In this document: positions 1 to 7,220 of the stretch, in pieces | How the letters are laid out: the number at the start of each line of letters is the position of its first letter | Position numbering within the stretch: position 1 is the first letter of the stretch | Origin: Sulfitobacter sp. | Lineage (GTDB): Bacteria > Pseudomonadota > Alphaproteobacteria > Rhodobacterales > Rhodobacteraceae | DNA: 13,705 bases | Reading direction: 5' to 3' | NCBI GenBank assembly: GCA_024636405.1 | Contig: JAGXHC010000094.1 | Span: forward strand, 1 to 13,705 | Program-made: the position numbers and the translations under genes | Notes under the pieces: generated by a model | What the model was told of the DNA's origin: nothing | What the model saw: only the letters and a program-made list of their open reading frames with translations | The model's database searches: none

Positions 1-2
1 TC

Positions 3-662
3 TGCCCGCGCTCGTTCTCGGTGCTGGTGCGGCCCGGCATGCGTCTGAACCAGATCCGCTTCAGCAGTGGCGACGCGGTGCTGGACGACGCGGCGCTGCG
101 CGCGCTGCATGCAACAACGCCACTCGTCAACGGCGCGGCCGTAATCGACGACGGCCTTGGCTTTTCAGTTGATCTGAAACTGCCCGGCACCACCCTTGTC
201 GGTTACCGCGCCAAACCGCACACTGGCGTCATCGACCTTGACCGCATCGGGCATTACCCGCCCGCTGACTATTGGGAAGAGGTCCACAGCACCAATGGCC
301 AGATCATCCTTGATCCCGGCGCCTTCTACATTCTCGTCAGCCGCGAAGCCGTGACGATTCCGCCTGATTACGCGGCTGAAATGGCGCCGTATCTTGCAAT
401 GGTTGGGGAATTTCGCGTGCATTACGCTGGCTTTTTCGACCCCGGCTTCGGCCATGCTGCCGCAGGCGGCGCTGGCTCGCGCGGCGTGCTCGAAGTGCGC
501 TGCCATGAGGCCCCTTTTGTGCTGGAGCACGGGCAGGTCGTGGGCCGCCTGGTGTACGAACGCATGGCCGAAGTACCGACCCAGCTTTACGGCGCCGAAA
601 TTGCGTCAAACTATCAAGGTCAGGGCCTCAAACTCAGCAAACACTTTCAGGCGCCGAAATAG
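3..662 (+). CDS. dcd: dCTP deaminase, C-terminal part (5' end outside window)
   Basis: Deaminates dCTP to dUTP in the cytoplasm, feeding dTMP synthesis. The reading frame is already open at base 3, so the true start is upstream; 219 residues are visible, ending at TAG 660-662. The family hallmark is near the C terminus: an F-F-D-P-G-F-G stretch, then G-V-L-E-V, whose Glu (codon 492-494) fits the catalytic glutamate of dCTP deaminases. It is followed by a G-Q-V-V-G-R-L strand and a Y-Q-G-Q motif close to the end, as in the dCTP deaminase/dUTPase fold. Alphaproteobacterial versions are commonly longer than the roughly 190-residue E. coli enzyme, and the long visible part fits that. It converges on the small minus-strand gene at 757-1008, with a hairpin repeat between them. 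Assignment to the family is confident; whether the protein also cleaves dUTP cannot be told from this fragment. Confidence 0.88.
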   Translation, partial: CPRSFSVLVRPGMRLNQIRFSSGDAVLDDAALRALHATTPLVNGAAVIDDGLGFSVDLKLPGTTLVGYRAKPHTGVIDLDRIGHYPPADYWEEVHSTNGQIILDPGAFYILVSREAVTIPPDYAAEMAPYLAMVGEFRVHYAGFFDPGFGHAAAGGAGSRGVLEVRCHEAPFVLEHGQVVGRLVYERMAEVPTQLYGAEIASNYQGQGLKLSKHFQAPK

Positions 663-678
663 CGCCCTTCCTTTACCA

Positions 679-726
679 TTCTTTTGGCTCCAAATATCCC
701 GGGGGTCCGGGGGCTGGCCCCCGGGG
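679..726 (-). repeat. GC-rich hairpin repeat, copy 1 (probable 3' terminator element)
   Basis: A short motif, CAAATATCCCGGGG (691-704 on the plus strand), preceded by a TTCTTTTGGCTC-like flank and followed by a strong hairpin: CCGGGGG (707-713), loop CTGG, CCCCCGG (718-724). A second copy with the same flank and same layout is at 7112-7153. On the minus strand the hairpin begins 32 nt after the stop of the small gene ending at 757, and the conserved GGGATATTTGG stretch follows the stem. It lies between convergent genes and may stop transcription from either side. There is no long T tract, so it is not a textbook intrinsic terminator. From general knowledge, similar elements are dispersed in Rhodobacteraceae intergenic DNA; copy number in this genome cannot be judged here. 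Confidence 0.7.
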
Positions 727-756
727 TCGCTAACTTGCAAGCTCAGTTCAAATTTA

Positions 757-1008
757 TCAGAACTTCGACATACGCCGCATGGCACGGATCGACTGCTTGG
801 CCTGACGCGCAGGTTTCTGCCCCTGCTTGCCTTGGCTTTTGCCCTGAGGTTCAACCGGGTTGCCGTAATCGTCAATCTCACCCACGGGTCCGTCCTGGCC
901 ATTCTTGCGTTTGCCCAGTTTGCCCGCCTGGTTGATTCCAACATCAAGCCCTTTGTTAACCACCCGACGCATCACCTGTCGCATGATCATGTTGATTATT
1001 TGGTTCAT
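757..1008 (-). CDS. Small conserved basic protein of unknown function (83 aa)
   Basis: No enzymatic family is recognised. The 83-residue product starts M-N-Q-I-I-N-M-I-M-R-Q with a short amphipathic or hydrophobic helix, followed by a Lys/Arg/Gln/Gly-rich, probably disordered, strongly basic tail ending R-R-M-S-K-F. The start is supported by an AAAGGGG Shine-Dalgarno sequence 7 nt before ATG 1008. It is the last gene of the scp cluster, 69 bp after the scpB stop, and a promoter-like sequence at 1038-1066 suggests it can be transcribed on its own. From memory, a small gene of this kind commonly sits after scpB and before tatA in Rhodobacterales, which supports it being real. The basic tail could bind nucleic acid or acidic membrane, but that is speculation. 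Confidence 0.72.
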   Translation of the reverse strand: MNQIINMIMRQVMRRVVNKGLDVGINQAGKLGKRKNGQDGPVGEIDDYGNPVEPQGKSQGKQGQKPARQAKQSIRAMRRMSKF

Positions 1009-1037
1009 TTCAGTGCCCCTTTACTTGCCTCACCCGC

Positions 1038-1066
1038 AATATAGCACGTAATGCGGCGATTTTCAG
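1038..1066 (-). promoter_or_regulatory. Sigma70-like extended -10 promoter for the 83-aa gene
   Basis: Read on the minus strand: -35 CTGAAA (1066-1061), a 17-bp spacer ending in TGC, then -10 TATATT (1043-1038). The TGC directly before the -10 gives an extended -10 element. A start near 1031 would leave a leader of about 22 nt carrying the AAAGGGG ribosome site before ATG 1008. It lies wholly in the gap between the scpB stop and the small gene. Confidence 0.5.
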
Positions 1067-1077
1067 GCGATATTGCT

Positions 1078-1734
1078 TCAATCTTCAAAAAGCTCACTCT
1101 GACCTTCAGCCGATTCCTCTTCGTCCTCGCCTGCACCCATGAAAGGGACGGTGCCCAGCGGCGGCCGGTTCTCCAGCAGACCGGCCGAGCGCAATTCCTT
1201 AAGCCCCGGCAGATCGCGCGCGTTCTCCAGTCCGAAATGATCAAGGAACCCTTGCGTGACAACGAATGTAACGGGGCGTCCCGGCGTCATCTTGCGACGA
1301 CCAAAGCGGATCCATTCCAGTTCCAACAACTGATCGACTGTGCCGCGTGACACTGATACGCCCCTGATTTCTTCTATTTCCGCTCGAGTAACAGGCTGGT
1401 GATAGGCGATTATCGCAAGGGTCTCGATCGCGGCACGGCTCAGCTTGCGGATCTCGACGGTTTCCTTCTGCATCAAAAACCCCAGGTCCGCTGCCGTGCG
1501 CAGGGCATAGCCGTCGCCCATCTTCATCACCTGCACACCGCGTCCTTCGTAGCGGCGGCGCAGTTGCGCCATAGCCTCGCCAGCGTCGCAGCCATGCGGC
1601 AGGCGCGCTTCAAGCTCGCGCAGGCTGATCGGCTCAGTGGTGGCAAAAAGCACCGCTTCGATCATGCGTTCCTGCTGCACCATGGGTGGCGCATCAAAAA
1701 GGCTTTCCTCATTTTTATCAATATCTTCTCTCAC
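1078..1734 (-). CDS. scpB: Segregation and condensation protein B (condensin kleisin-associated subunit)
   Basis: ScpB dimerises and, with ScpA and SMC, forms the bacterial condensin complex that compacts and segregates chromosomes. The product (218 residues from GTG 1734) has two winged-helix regions: the first from about residue 17 (M-V-Q-Q-E-R-M-I-E-A-V-L-F) and the second around 100-165, containing the family hallmark T-L-A-I-I-A-Y-H-Q-P-V-T-R (105-117) and the R-G-V-S segment. The tail from 203 is highly acidic, as in many ScpB proteins. GTG 1734 is preferred because an AAGGA Shine-Dalgarno sequence lies 8 nt upstream and it falls just after the scpA stop (1739-1741); an upstream ATG at 1770 would overlap scpA by 32 bp. 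Translation is probably coupled to scpA. Confidence 0.95.
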   Translation of the reverse strand: MREDIDKNEESLFDAPPMVQQERMIEAVLFATTEPISLRELEARLPHGCDAGEAMAQLRRRYEGRGVQVMKMGDGYALRTAADLGFLMQKETVEIRKLSRAAIETLAIIAYHQPVTRAEIEEIRGVSVSRGTVDQLLELEWIRFGRRKMTPGRPVTFVVTQGFLDHFGLENARDLPGLKELRSAGLLENRPPLGTVPFMGAGEDEEESAEGQSELFED

Positions 1735-1738
1735 GACG

Positions 1739-2521
1739 CTAATCCTTCTTGCGCACCTGAATCGGTGCAAAAAGAGCGGATTGCCTCATCTCCAGATGCC
1801 CTTCCTTGACCAATTCCAGCGAGGCCGCAAAGGTGGATGCAGTGGCTGACCGCCGCCGTGCCGGATCGGCCTCCCACCCTTCGGGCAGATAGCTCGTAAG
1901 CTCCGACCAATCTCTGGCATAACCGATCAGCCCGCGCATCCGCTCCAATGCCTGTTCCATCGTAAAAATTGCATCGCGGTCCATTACGAACGGGCGGAAA
2001 TCATCACGGGTGCGGATCCGGGCATACGCCTGCATCAGATCCACCAATGACGCCGTATAGCTGACCCGCCGAACACGTTGCACTTCATGTGTCTGGCCCC
2101 GCGCAAAGAAATCGCGGCCCAGTTGATTACGTGCCATCAGCCGCGCGGCCATGTCACGCATCGCTTGCAACCGCTCAAGCTGAAACGCCAGATGTGCAGC
2201 CAATTCTTCGCCCGACGGCCCCTCTTCGTTGGGATCGGGCGGCAGCAGCAGCCGCGACTTAAGGAATGCCAGCCACGCCGCCATCACCAGATAATCCGCG
2301 GCCAGTTCCAGCCGCAACGATTTGGCCTTTTGAACGAATGAAAGATATTGCCGCGCCAGCTGCAGCACCGATATTTTGCGCAGATCAACCTTTTGCGTCC
2401 GGCTCAGCGTCAGCAGCAGATCCAGCGGGCCTTCAAAACCGTCCACATCCACGATCAGCGCCTCGGCGGCCAGCCGTTCGGCAACCGAAACACGGTCTTC
2501 CTCGAATGTGGTTTCAGCCAT
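1739..2521 (-). CDS. scpA: Segregation and condensation protein A (kleisin)
   Basis: ScpA is the kleisin that bridges SMC heads in bacterial condensin and recruits ScpB. The product (260 residues from ATG 2521) has the ScpA signature F-E-G-P-L-D-L-L-L at 29-37, then T-Q-K-V-D-L-R-K-I, the helical N-terminal kleisin domain, and a C-terminal winged helix that contacts SMC. ATG 2521 is chosen because it overlaps the end of nagZ by 8 bp (ATG embedded in GCATGGC just before the nagZ TGA), a compact arrangement typical of coupled genes. A start farther upstream (2578) would add 19 non-conserved residues inside nagZ. scpB begins 4 nt after its stop, consistent with balanced synthesis of the two partners. 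Confidence 0.95.
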   Translation of the reverse strand: MAETTFEEDRVSVAERLAAEALIVDVDGFEGPLDLLLTLSRTQKVDLRKISVLQLARQYLSFVQKAKSLRLELAADYLVMAAWLAFLKSRLLLPPDPNEEGPSGEELAAHLAFQLERLQAMRDMAARLMARNQLGRDFFARGQTHEVQRVRRVSYTASLVDLMQAYARIRTRDDFRPFVMDRDAIFTMEQALERMRGLIGYARDWSELTSYLPEGWEADPARRRSATASTFAASLELVKEGHLEMRQSALFAPIQVRKKD

Positions 2522-3518
2522 GCGCAATCCCGCCCAGAAGCGCCTCAAGCTCGGCGTCCATGGCGGGAATGTCAACATCGTCCGGTGTCAGACGCGCCGT
2601 GAGGGCCCGGTCCGCACGGGTTTGGGCGGCATCGCTCATGTCGCCCGCCGCCTGCGCCACCGCGGCACGGTCTTGCAGCGCGGCATTGCAATAAAGCACC
2701 ACATCGCAGCCCGCCGCAATCGCCGCGCGGGTATTGTCCACAGGCGCGCCGCTCAACGCTTTCATTGAAATATCATCTGTCATGATCAGGTTATCGAAAC
2801 CGATTTCCTCGCGGATCAGCCGCATCACCCTGCGCGACAGCGTCGCAGGGCGGTCGTCAATCGCATCATAAACCAGATGCGCGGTCATCCCCATCGGCAG
2901 ATGGTTCAGCCGCCGAAACGGCAGAAAATCCGAATGATGCAGATCCACCGCAGAGGCTGTCACCACCGGCAGATCATGATGGCTGTCCATCGTCGCGCGA
3001 CCGTGCCCCGGAATGTGCTTCAACACCGGCAGCACGCCCCCCGCCAATAATCCTTCCGCAGCGGAACGGCCCAGCATCGCCACCCGCACAGGGTCCGCGC
3101 CATAGCAGCGGTTGCGCAGAAATTCATGGGTCGCGGGCCCGGCCAGATCAACCATCGGCGCACAGTTGCTGTCCACCCCGATCGCGCGCAACTCATCCGC
3201 GATCAGCCGGTACCGCAGATACATCGCGCGGGCCGCATCCGCCCCGGCCAACGCCACAAAATCAAGCGGCGGCAACCAATCGCGCCAGACCGGCGGGCGC
3301 AGCCGCGCCACCCGTCCGCCTTCTTGATCAATGGTAATCACAGCATCATGGCCCGCAGCTTCACGCAGCTCTGCGCACAGGGCGCGCACCTGATCCGGCG
3401 TCTCGATATTGCGCGCGAACAGGATGAAACCAAAGGGCCGAACATCGCGAAACAGCGCTTTTTCGTCCGGTGTCAGCCGCAGACCCGTCGCGTCCAGTAT
3501 CGTCGCGCCAAAGCGCAT
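2514..3518 (-). CDS. nagZ: Beta-N-acetylhexosaminidase NagZ (glycoside hydrolase family 3)
   Basis: NagZ removes N-acetylglucosamine from anhydromuropeptides during cytoplasmic peptidoglycan recycling; in some bacteria its products control beta-lactamase induction. The product (334 residues from ATG 3518) lacks a signal peptide, as expected for a cytosolic enzyme. Family motifs are clear: D-Q-E-G-G-R-V (64-70), K-H-I-P-G-H-G (167-173), D-S-H-H (178-181) containing the catalytic His loop, and M-T-D-D-I-S-M (246-252) in which Asp248 fits the nucleophile. The upstream SPOR gene ends with TGA 3520-3518, so ATG 3518 shares one base with it; GTG 3521 directly before is an alternative start and adds a single residue. 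Length is normal for the family. Confidence 0.95.
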   Translation of the reverse strand: MRFGATILDATGLRLTPDEKALFRDVRPFGFILFARNIETPDQVRALCAELREAAGHDAVITIDQEGGRVARLRPPVWRDWLPPLDFVALAGADAARAMYLRYRLIADELRAIGVDSNCAPMVDLAGPATHEFLRNRCYGADPVRVAMLGRSAAEGLLAGGVLPVLKHIPGHGRATMDSHHDLPVVTASAVDLHHSDFLPFRRLNHLPMGMTAHLVYDAIDDRPATLSRRVMRLIREEIGFDNLIMTDDISMKALSGAPVDNTRAAIAAGCDVVLYCNAALQDRAAVAQAAGDMSDAAQTRADRALTARLTPDDVDIPAMDAELEALLGGIAHG

Positions 3519-4510
3519 CACCGCGTGACCACAGGAATGCAGTCAGCCTTTTCCGCCACCAGCGCAGAACAGAAACGCCGCGCGTCCGCAATATCCTCAA
3601 ATCCCATAGCCCGCAGACGGTAGAACACCCGCCCGCCGCTCGTGGCCTTCTGCACCACCCGCTGTTTGCCCTCAAGATAGGCACCGAAACGCCCATGCAG
3701 CTTTGTCCACTGCTCGCGCGCCACCTCAGGGCTGTCGAACGCACCCAACTGCGCCAGCCGCGTGCCCTTGGGCAGGCTGTCGCCATCAACCTCATTGTCC
3801 GGCGCAGGGCTGCTTTGGGCGACGAAGGACGCCGCAAGCACATTGACAGGCTCAAGTGGCCGCTTTTTGGGCCGCAAGGACTGGCGCACGCCCGGCGCGT
3901 CCAGCACGGCAGCAGCGGCTTTGACCTCGGCGGCCTGCACCTCCTGCACAACCTCTTGAGTGACGGTGGCCACGACGTCGGCCACATCCTTGTCCAACGC
4001 GCTCATCGGGGTGACACCTTCGGTCAGCTGCGCCACCAACGATTCAACATTCCCGGCATTCAGCGCGCCCGAGACATCCAACGACGCCGCCTCTGGTTCC
4101 GCCACCTGTGGCGCCTCTGCCACCATCGCGGCAGGAATAATGCGGTCTTCGGCGGTCAGATCAATCGGCGTCGGCGCAAGTCGCAGTTCATCCGCTGGTT
4201 TGCCTGCGGTGCCTTCGGCTGCGATCACATTGACCGACAGCCCCTGATGCGCGGCAAAATCGCCGCCCGGTTTTTCAGGCCGCACCCGCATGTCGCCTTG
4301 TGCCGCGCGCACCACCGGGATGCCGCTTACGTCGCGCACGATCAGCTTGTAACCCCAGACACCAATGCCCGCGATCAATGCCAGCGACACCACTGCACCG
4401 GTGACATTCGTCAGCTTCGTCAATGCGTTCGGCGCCGTTCTTACAGTATATTCCTGGTCGGACTCGTCATCATATCCCCCCGACATCGGGGATGCTGTGA
4501 AATCTGCCAT
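3518..4510 (-). CDS. SPOR-domain membrane protein (septal peptidoglycan binding)
   Basis: Predicted inner-membrane protein with a periplasmic SPOR domain; such domains bind denuded glycan strands at division septa. The 330-residue product has a short acidic cytoplasmic N terminus with a D-D-E-S-D-Q-E stretch, one membrane segment around 38-57 (G-A-V-V-S-L-A-L-I-A-G-I-G-V-W-G), a long low-complexity Ala/Val/Glu-rich periplasmic linker, and a C-terminal SPOR domain from about 248 (R-L-A-Q-L-G-A-F to the end, with F-Y-R-L-R-A-M-G-F). ATG 4510 is favoured over TTG 4531 because GAGG lies 6 nt before it. It sits 77 bp after argS and touches nagZ, a usual alphaproteobacterial order linking it with cell-wall turnover. 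It resembles no named SPOR protein (FtsN, DamX, DedD) closely enough to use that symbol. Confidence 0.88.
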   Translation of the reverse strand: MADFTASPMSGGYDDESDQEYTVRTAPNALTKLTNVTGAVVSLALIAGIGVWGYKLIVRDVSGIPVVRAAQGDMRVRPEKPGGDFAAHQGLSVNVIAAEGTAGKPADELRLAPTPIDLTAEDRIIPAAMVAEAPQVAEPEAASLDVSGALNAGNVESLVAQLTEGVTPMSALDKDVADVVATVTQEVVQEVQAAEVKAAAAVLDAPGVRQSLRPKKRPLEPVNVLAASFVAQSSPAPDNEVDGDSLPKGTRLAQLGAFDSPEVAREQWTKLHGRFGAYLEGKQRVVQKATSGGRVFYRLRAMGFEDIADARRFCSALVAEKADCIPVVTR

Positions 4511-4587
4511 GTTTGCCTCGCTGCCCGCCAAGGTACATTGCCTCGCGGGTCTGATCGTTACTTTACCTGTCGCGGCACGTGGTGCGT

Positions 4588-6333
4588 TTATCGCATCTCC
4601 TGCGCCGGTGTGACCCCAAGAATACCAAGACCGGCTGCAATTACAATCGCCACGGCGCGGGCAAGAGCGATTTTTGCCTGACTGGTCGCGGCATCACCGT
4701 CCTGCAGGGCGCGCAGATTGTCGTCCGACCGGCCCAGATGATAGAGCCCGTGGAAGTCCGATGCCAGTTCGTAAAGATAGAACGCCACCCGGTGCGGCTC
4801 ATGCGCGCGCGCCGCCGTCTCAACCAGACGCGGCCATTCCGCCAGTTTGCGCAGAACTGCCTGCTCGGCCGTGTGGTCCAATTTGCTCAGATCCGCAGCT
4901 GCCAGCGTGGCGTCATCCACGGCCACACCCGCCTCTACCGCCTTGCGCAGCACCGATGCCACGCGGGCATGGGCATATTGCACGTAGAAAACCGGATTGT
5001 CTTTCGATTGCTCCGTCACCTTCGCAAAGTCAAAATCCAGCATCGCATCGTTCTTGCGCGTCAACATGACAAAGCGCGTCACATCCGGCCCCACCTGATC
5101 GACAACATCGCGCAGGGTCACAAAGGTGCCTGCCCGCTTTGACATCTTGAAAGGTTCGCCATTCTTGAACAGCTTGACCAATTGCGTCAGCTTGATATCC
5201 AGCGGTACGCGCCCGTCAGACAGCGCCGACACCGCCGCCTTCATGCGTTTGACATACCCGCCATGATCCGCCCCGAAGACATCAATCAGCGCATCAAATC
5301 CACGCTGCACCTTGTCATAATGATAAGCAATGTCAGGCGCGAAATAGGTCCAGTCGCCATCGGACTTCATCACCGGGCGGTCAACGTCATCGCCATGTGC
5401 GGTGGATTTGAAAAGGGTCTGCTCGCGCGGCTCCCAATCCTCGGGCGTCTTGCCCTTTGGCGGCTCCAGCACGCCTTCATAGATCAGCCCCTTGGACTTC
5501 AGGTCCGCAATCGCCGCCTCGATCTTGCCGGTCCCGTACAGCGACTTTTCGCTGTAAAACACATCCATCTCAACACCCAACGCCTTGAGATCGGCCCGGA
5601 TCAGACCCATCATCGCATCGGTTGAGAAATTGCGCACATCATCCAGCCAGACGTCCTCGCCTGTGTCGACAAAGGCGTCGCCGACCTTGGCCTTCAGCGC
5701 CTCACCGACCTCGATCAGATAATCACCGGGATAGGTGCCCTCGGGCCAGTCAACGGTCAGGTCATGCGCTTCAAGATACCGCAGATAGACCGACCGCGCC
5801 AACACATCCACCTGCGCCCCACCATCGTTGATGTAATATTCCCGCGTGACGTCAAAACCCGCGAAATCCAGCAACGACGCCAGCGCATCGCCAAAAACCG
5901 CGCCGCGTGTATGCCCGACATGCAGCGGCCCGGTGGGGTTGGCCGACACATATTCCACGTTCACCTTGCGTCCCTGTCCCAAAGCCCCGCGGCCAAACCC
6001 CGTGCCTTGTGTCAGAACCGCCCCGGCGACCTGTTGCCAAAGCCCTGCTGCCAGCCGCAAATTCAAAAAGCCCGGCCCCGCCACGTCCGCCGCCGTAATG
6101 CGCGCGTCTGCCATCAACTGCGTCGCCAGCGCTTCGGCAATATCGCGTGGCTTCATCCCCGAGGGTTTGGCCAGCACCATTGCTGCATTGGTTGCCATGT
6201 CGCCATGCGACGCATCGCGCGGCGGCTCGACCGTGACCGCGTCAAACACCAGATCTTCAGGCAACGCACCCTGGGATACCATGGTTTCAAGCGTCGCGAT
6301 CACCAGCGCGCGGATATCGGCAAATAAATTCAT
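4588..6333 (-). CDS. argS: Arginyl-tRNA synthetase
   Basis: Class I aminoacyl-tRNA synthetase charging tRNA(Arg) in the cytoplasm. The 581-residue product carries the HIGH-type motif H-V-G-H at 138-141 inside [14 protein letters not shown], the Y-Y-I-N-D-G-G-A-Q segment (166-174), and the KMSK-type loop F-K-M-S-K-R-A-G-T (395-403). The C-terminal DALR anticodon-binding domain starts near 445, and the protein ends normally. ATG 6333 has an AGGA Shine-Dalgarno 8 nt upstream. The 85-bp gap to the SDR-like gene contains a weak promoter-like pair on the minus strand (TTGACG 6384-6379, TACATG 6362-6357, 16-bp spacer), so argS may also be transcribed separately from the genes upstream; that promoter is only tentative. 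Confidence 0.97.
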   Translation of the reverse strand: MNLFADIRALVIATLETMVSQGALPEDLVFDAVTVEPPRDASHGDMATNAAMVLAKPSGMKPRDIAEALATQLMADARITAADVAGPGFLNLRLAAGLWQQVAGAVLTQGTGFGRGALGQGRKVNVEYVSANPTGPLHVGHTRGAVFGDALASLLDFAGFDVTREYYINDGGAQVDVLARSVYLRYLEAHDLTVDWPEGTYPGDYLIEVGEALKAKVGDAFVDTGEDVWLDDVRNFSTDAMMGLIRADLKALGVEMDVFYSEKSLYGTGKIEAAIADLKSKGLIYEGVLEPPKGKTPEDWEPREQTLFKSTAHGDDVDRPVMKSDGDWTYFAPDIAYHYDKVQRGFDALIDVFGADHGGYVKRMKAAVSALSDGRVPLDIKLTQLVKLFKNGEPFKMSKRAGTFVTLRDVVDQVGPDVTRFVMLTRKNDAMLDFDFAKVTEQSKDNPVFYVQYAHARVASVLRKAVEAGVAVDDATLAAADLSKLDHTAEQAVLRKLAEWPRLVETAARAHEPHRVAFYLYELASDFHGLYHLGRSDDNLRALQDGDAATSQAKIALARAVAIVIAAGLGILGVTPAQEMR

Positions 6334-6418
6334 GTCAGGCTTCCTTGTTCAGTGCCCATGTATCATCTGGATGGGTGCCGTCAATCAAGGGCCGGATGCC
6401 TGAAAGGCGCGCAATAAG

Positions 6419-7033
6419 TCAGCTTAGATCCAGCACCGCACCAGGCACCGATTGCCCCCTCTCGCTGCCAAGGAACAGCAACGGCTCAATGGCGCGCGCC
6501 ATCTGATTTTGCGGCACGATCAGCGTGTGCACACGTACACCGTGCCCCGCCAGCTCCCGCGCCAGCGCCTGTCCCGCCGCCGCAACAGCACCGCACATCC
6601 CCTGCCCGCTCAGCGAAAGCGGCTCCACCGGGCGCCGCACCACATTGATCAGCGCACCCCGGCCCGCAATCAGCCCACGGCCCTTGCTGCGCAAAAGCGC
6701 CGTCAAAGCGTGCATCTGTTCGGAAATTTCCACGCCCCGCTGTAGCGGCATGAGGTTCACCAGAAGGTGCAGCGGCGTATCGCCCCAGGTGTCCCTGATC
6801 AGATCCAGTGTTTCACGGTGACACCTGTCCACCACCAGCGGCTCAATCAGCCGTGGCGCCAACCGCGCCAGCGCCTCCAGCTTTTTGGCCTCCCGGTCGA
6901 TCACCACCACCCGCGCCCCGTCACCCGCCAATGCCTGCGCCAGCTTCGGACCCGGAGACTGGCACGCCGCAACGATCACGGCAACGCGCGCGCCAGATGC
7001 GTGTTCACGAGGGGCGGCTGTATCTGTTTTCAT
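6419..7033 (-). CDS. SDR-fold protein with degenerate active site
   Basis: A 204-residue protein with the outline of a short-chain dehydrogenase/reductase: beta1 V-A-V-I-V-A-A (17-23), beta2 R-V-V-V-I-D (41-46), beta4 H-L-L-V-N-L (89-94), beta5 A-L-I-N-V-V (127-132), a helix A-A-G-Q-A-L-A-R-E-L-A, and beta6 V-R-V-H-T-L-I-V (166-173). Several SDR hallmarks are absent. The TGxxxGxG nucleotide loop reads A-A-C-Q-S-P-G-P-K, NNAG reads V-N-L-M-P, and no YxxxK pair precedes the helix (the stretch is M-C-G-A-V-A-A-A-G). It may be a non-catalytic relative. ATG 7033 is preferred because a GGGGGG tract lies 6 nt before it; ATG 7039 would be too close to that tract. It lies between dgt (187-bp gap with the hairpin repeat) and argS. 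Confidence 0.75.
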   Translation of the reverse strand: MKTDTAAPREHASGARVAVIVAACQSPGPKLAQALAGDGARVVVIDREAKKLEALARLAPRLIEPLVVDRCHRETLDLIRDTWGDTPLHLLVNLMPLQRGVEISEQMHALTALLRSKGRGLIAGRGALINVVRRPVEPLSLSGQGMCGAVAAAGQALARELAGHGVRVHTLIVPQNQMARAIEPLLFLGSERGQSVPGAVLDLS

Positions 7034-7111
7034 TTCCATCCCCCCTGATACCACGCAATCACCCGGCGCAAAAGCAAGGACCGCAGCGCCCCGGCCGCAT
7101 TGATCCTGTAT

Positions 7112-7153
7112 CTTCTGGCCCCAAATATCCCGGGGTCTGGGGCAGCGCCCCAG
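7112..7153 (-). repeat. GC-rich hairpin repeat, copy 2 (probable 3' terminator element of dgt)
   Basis: Second copy of the element at 679-726. The plus strand again reads TCTTCTGGCCC, then CAAATATCCCGGGG (7122-7135), then a hairpin: CTGGGGC (7137-7143), loop AGC, GCCCCAG (7147-7153). The stem bases differ from copy 1 but pairing is kept, while the CAAATATCCCGGGG block is identical. On the minus strand the stem starts 67 nt after the dgt stop codon, so both copies follow the 3' end of a minus-strand gene. A smaller hairpin, TGCAC/GTGCA with loop GCCG (7200-7213), lies between dgt and this element. Confidence 0.7.
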
Positions 7154-7220
7154 CCGGTCGGATCGCGTCAGCGAACCGAGATTGCCCGCGTCATACCGCT
7201 GCACGCCGGTGCAACCCGCG

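Noticed and set aside
394..1044. 216-codon plus-strand frame across the end of dcd and the small 83-aa gene
   Set aside because: It is out of frame with dcd, passes through the hairpin repeat and antisense to the small gene, and its translation has no coherent domain.
1735..1770. Longer scpB start at ATG 1770
   Set aside because: It would overlap scpA by 32 bp with no ribosome site noted, whereas GTG 1734 has AAGGA 8 nt upstream and directly follows the scpA stop.
3470..4681. 403-codon open frame on the plus strand opposite the SPOR gene and parts of nagZ and argS
   Set aside because: Its product is Arg/His/Gln-rich without recognisable domains, it lies antisense to clearly coding genes, and long antisense frames are common in GC-rich DNA.
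7200..7213. TGCAC/GTGCA hairpin as an intrinsic terminator of dgt
   Set aside because: Five-bp stem with no T tract; the conserved repeat hairpin further downstream is the better candidate.
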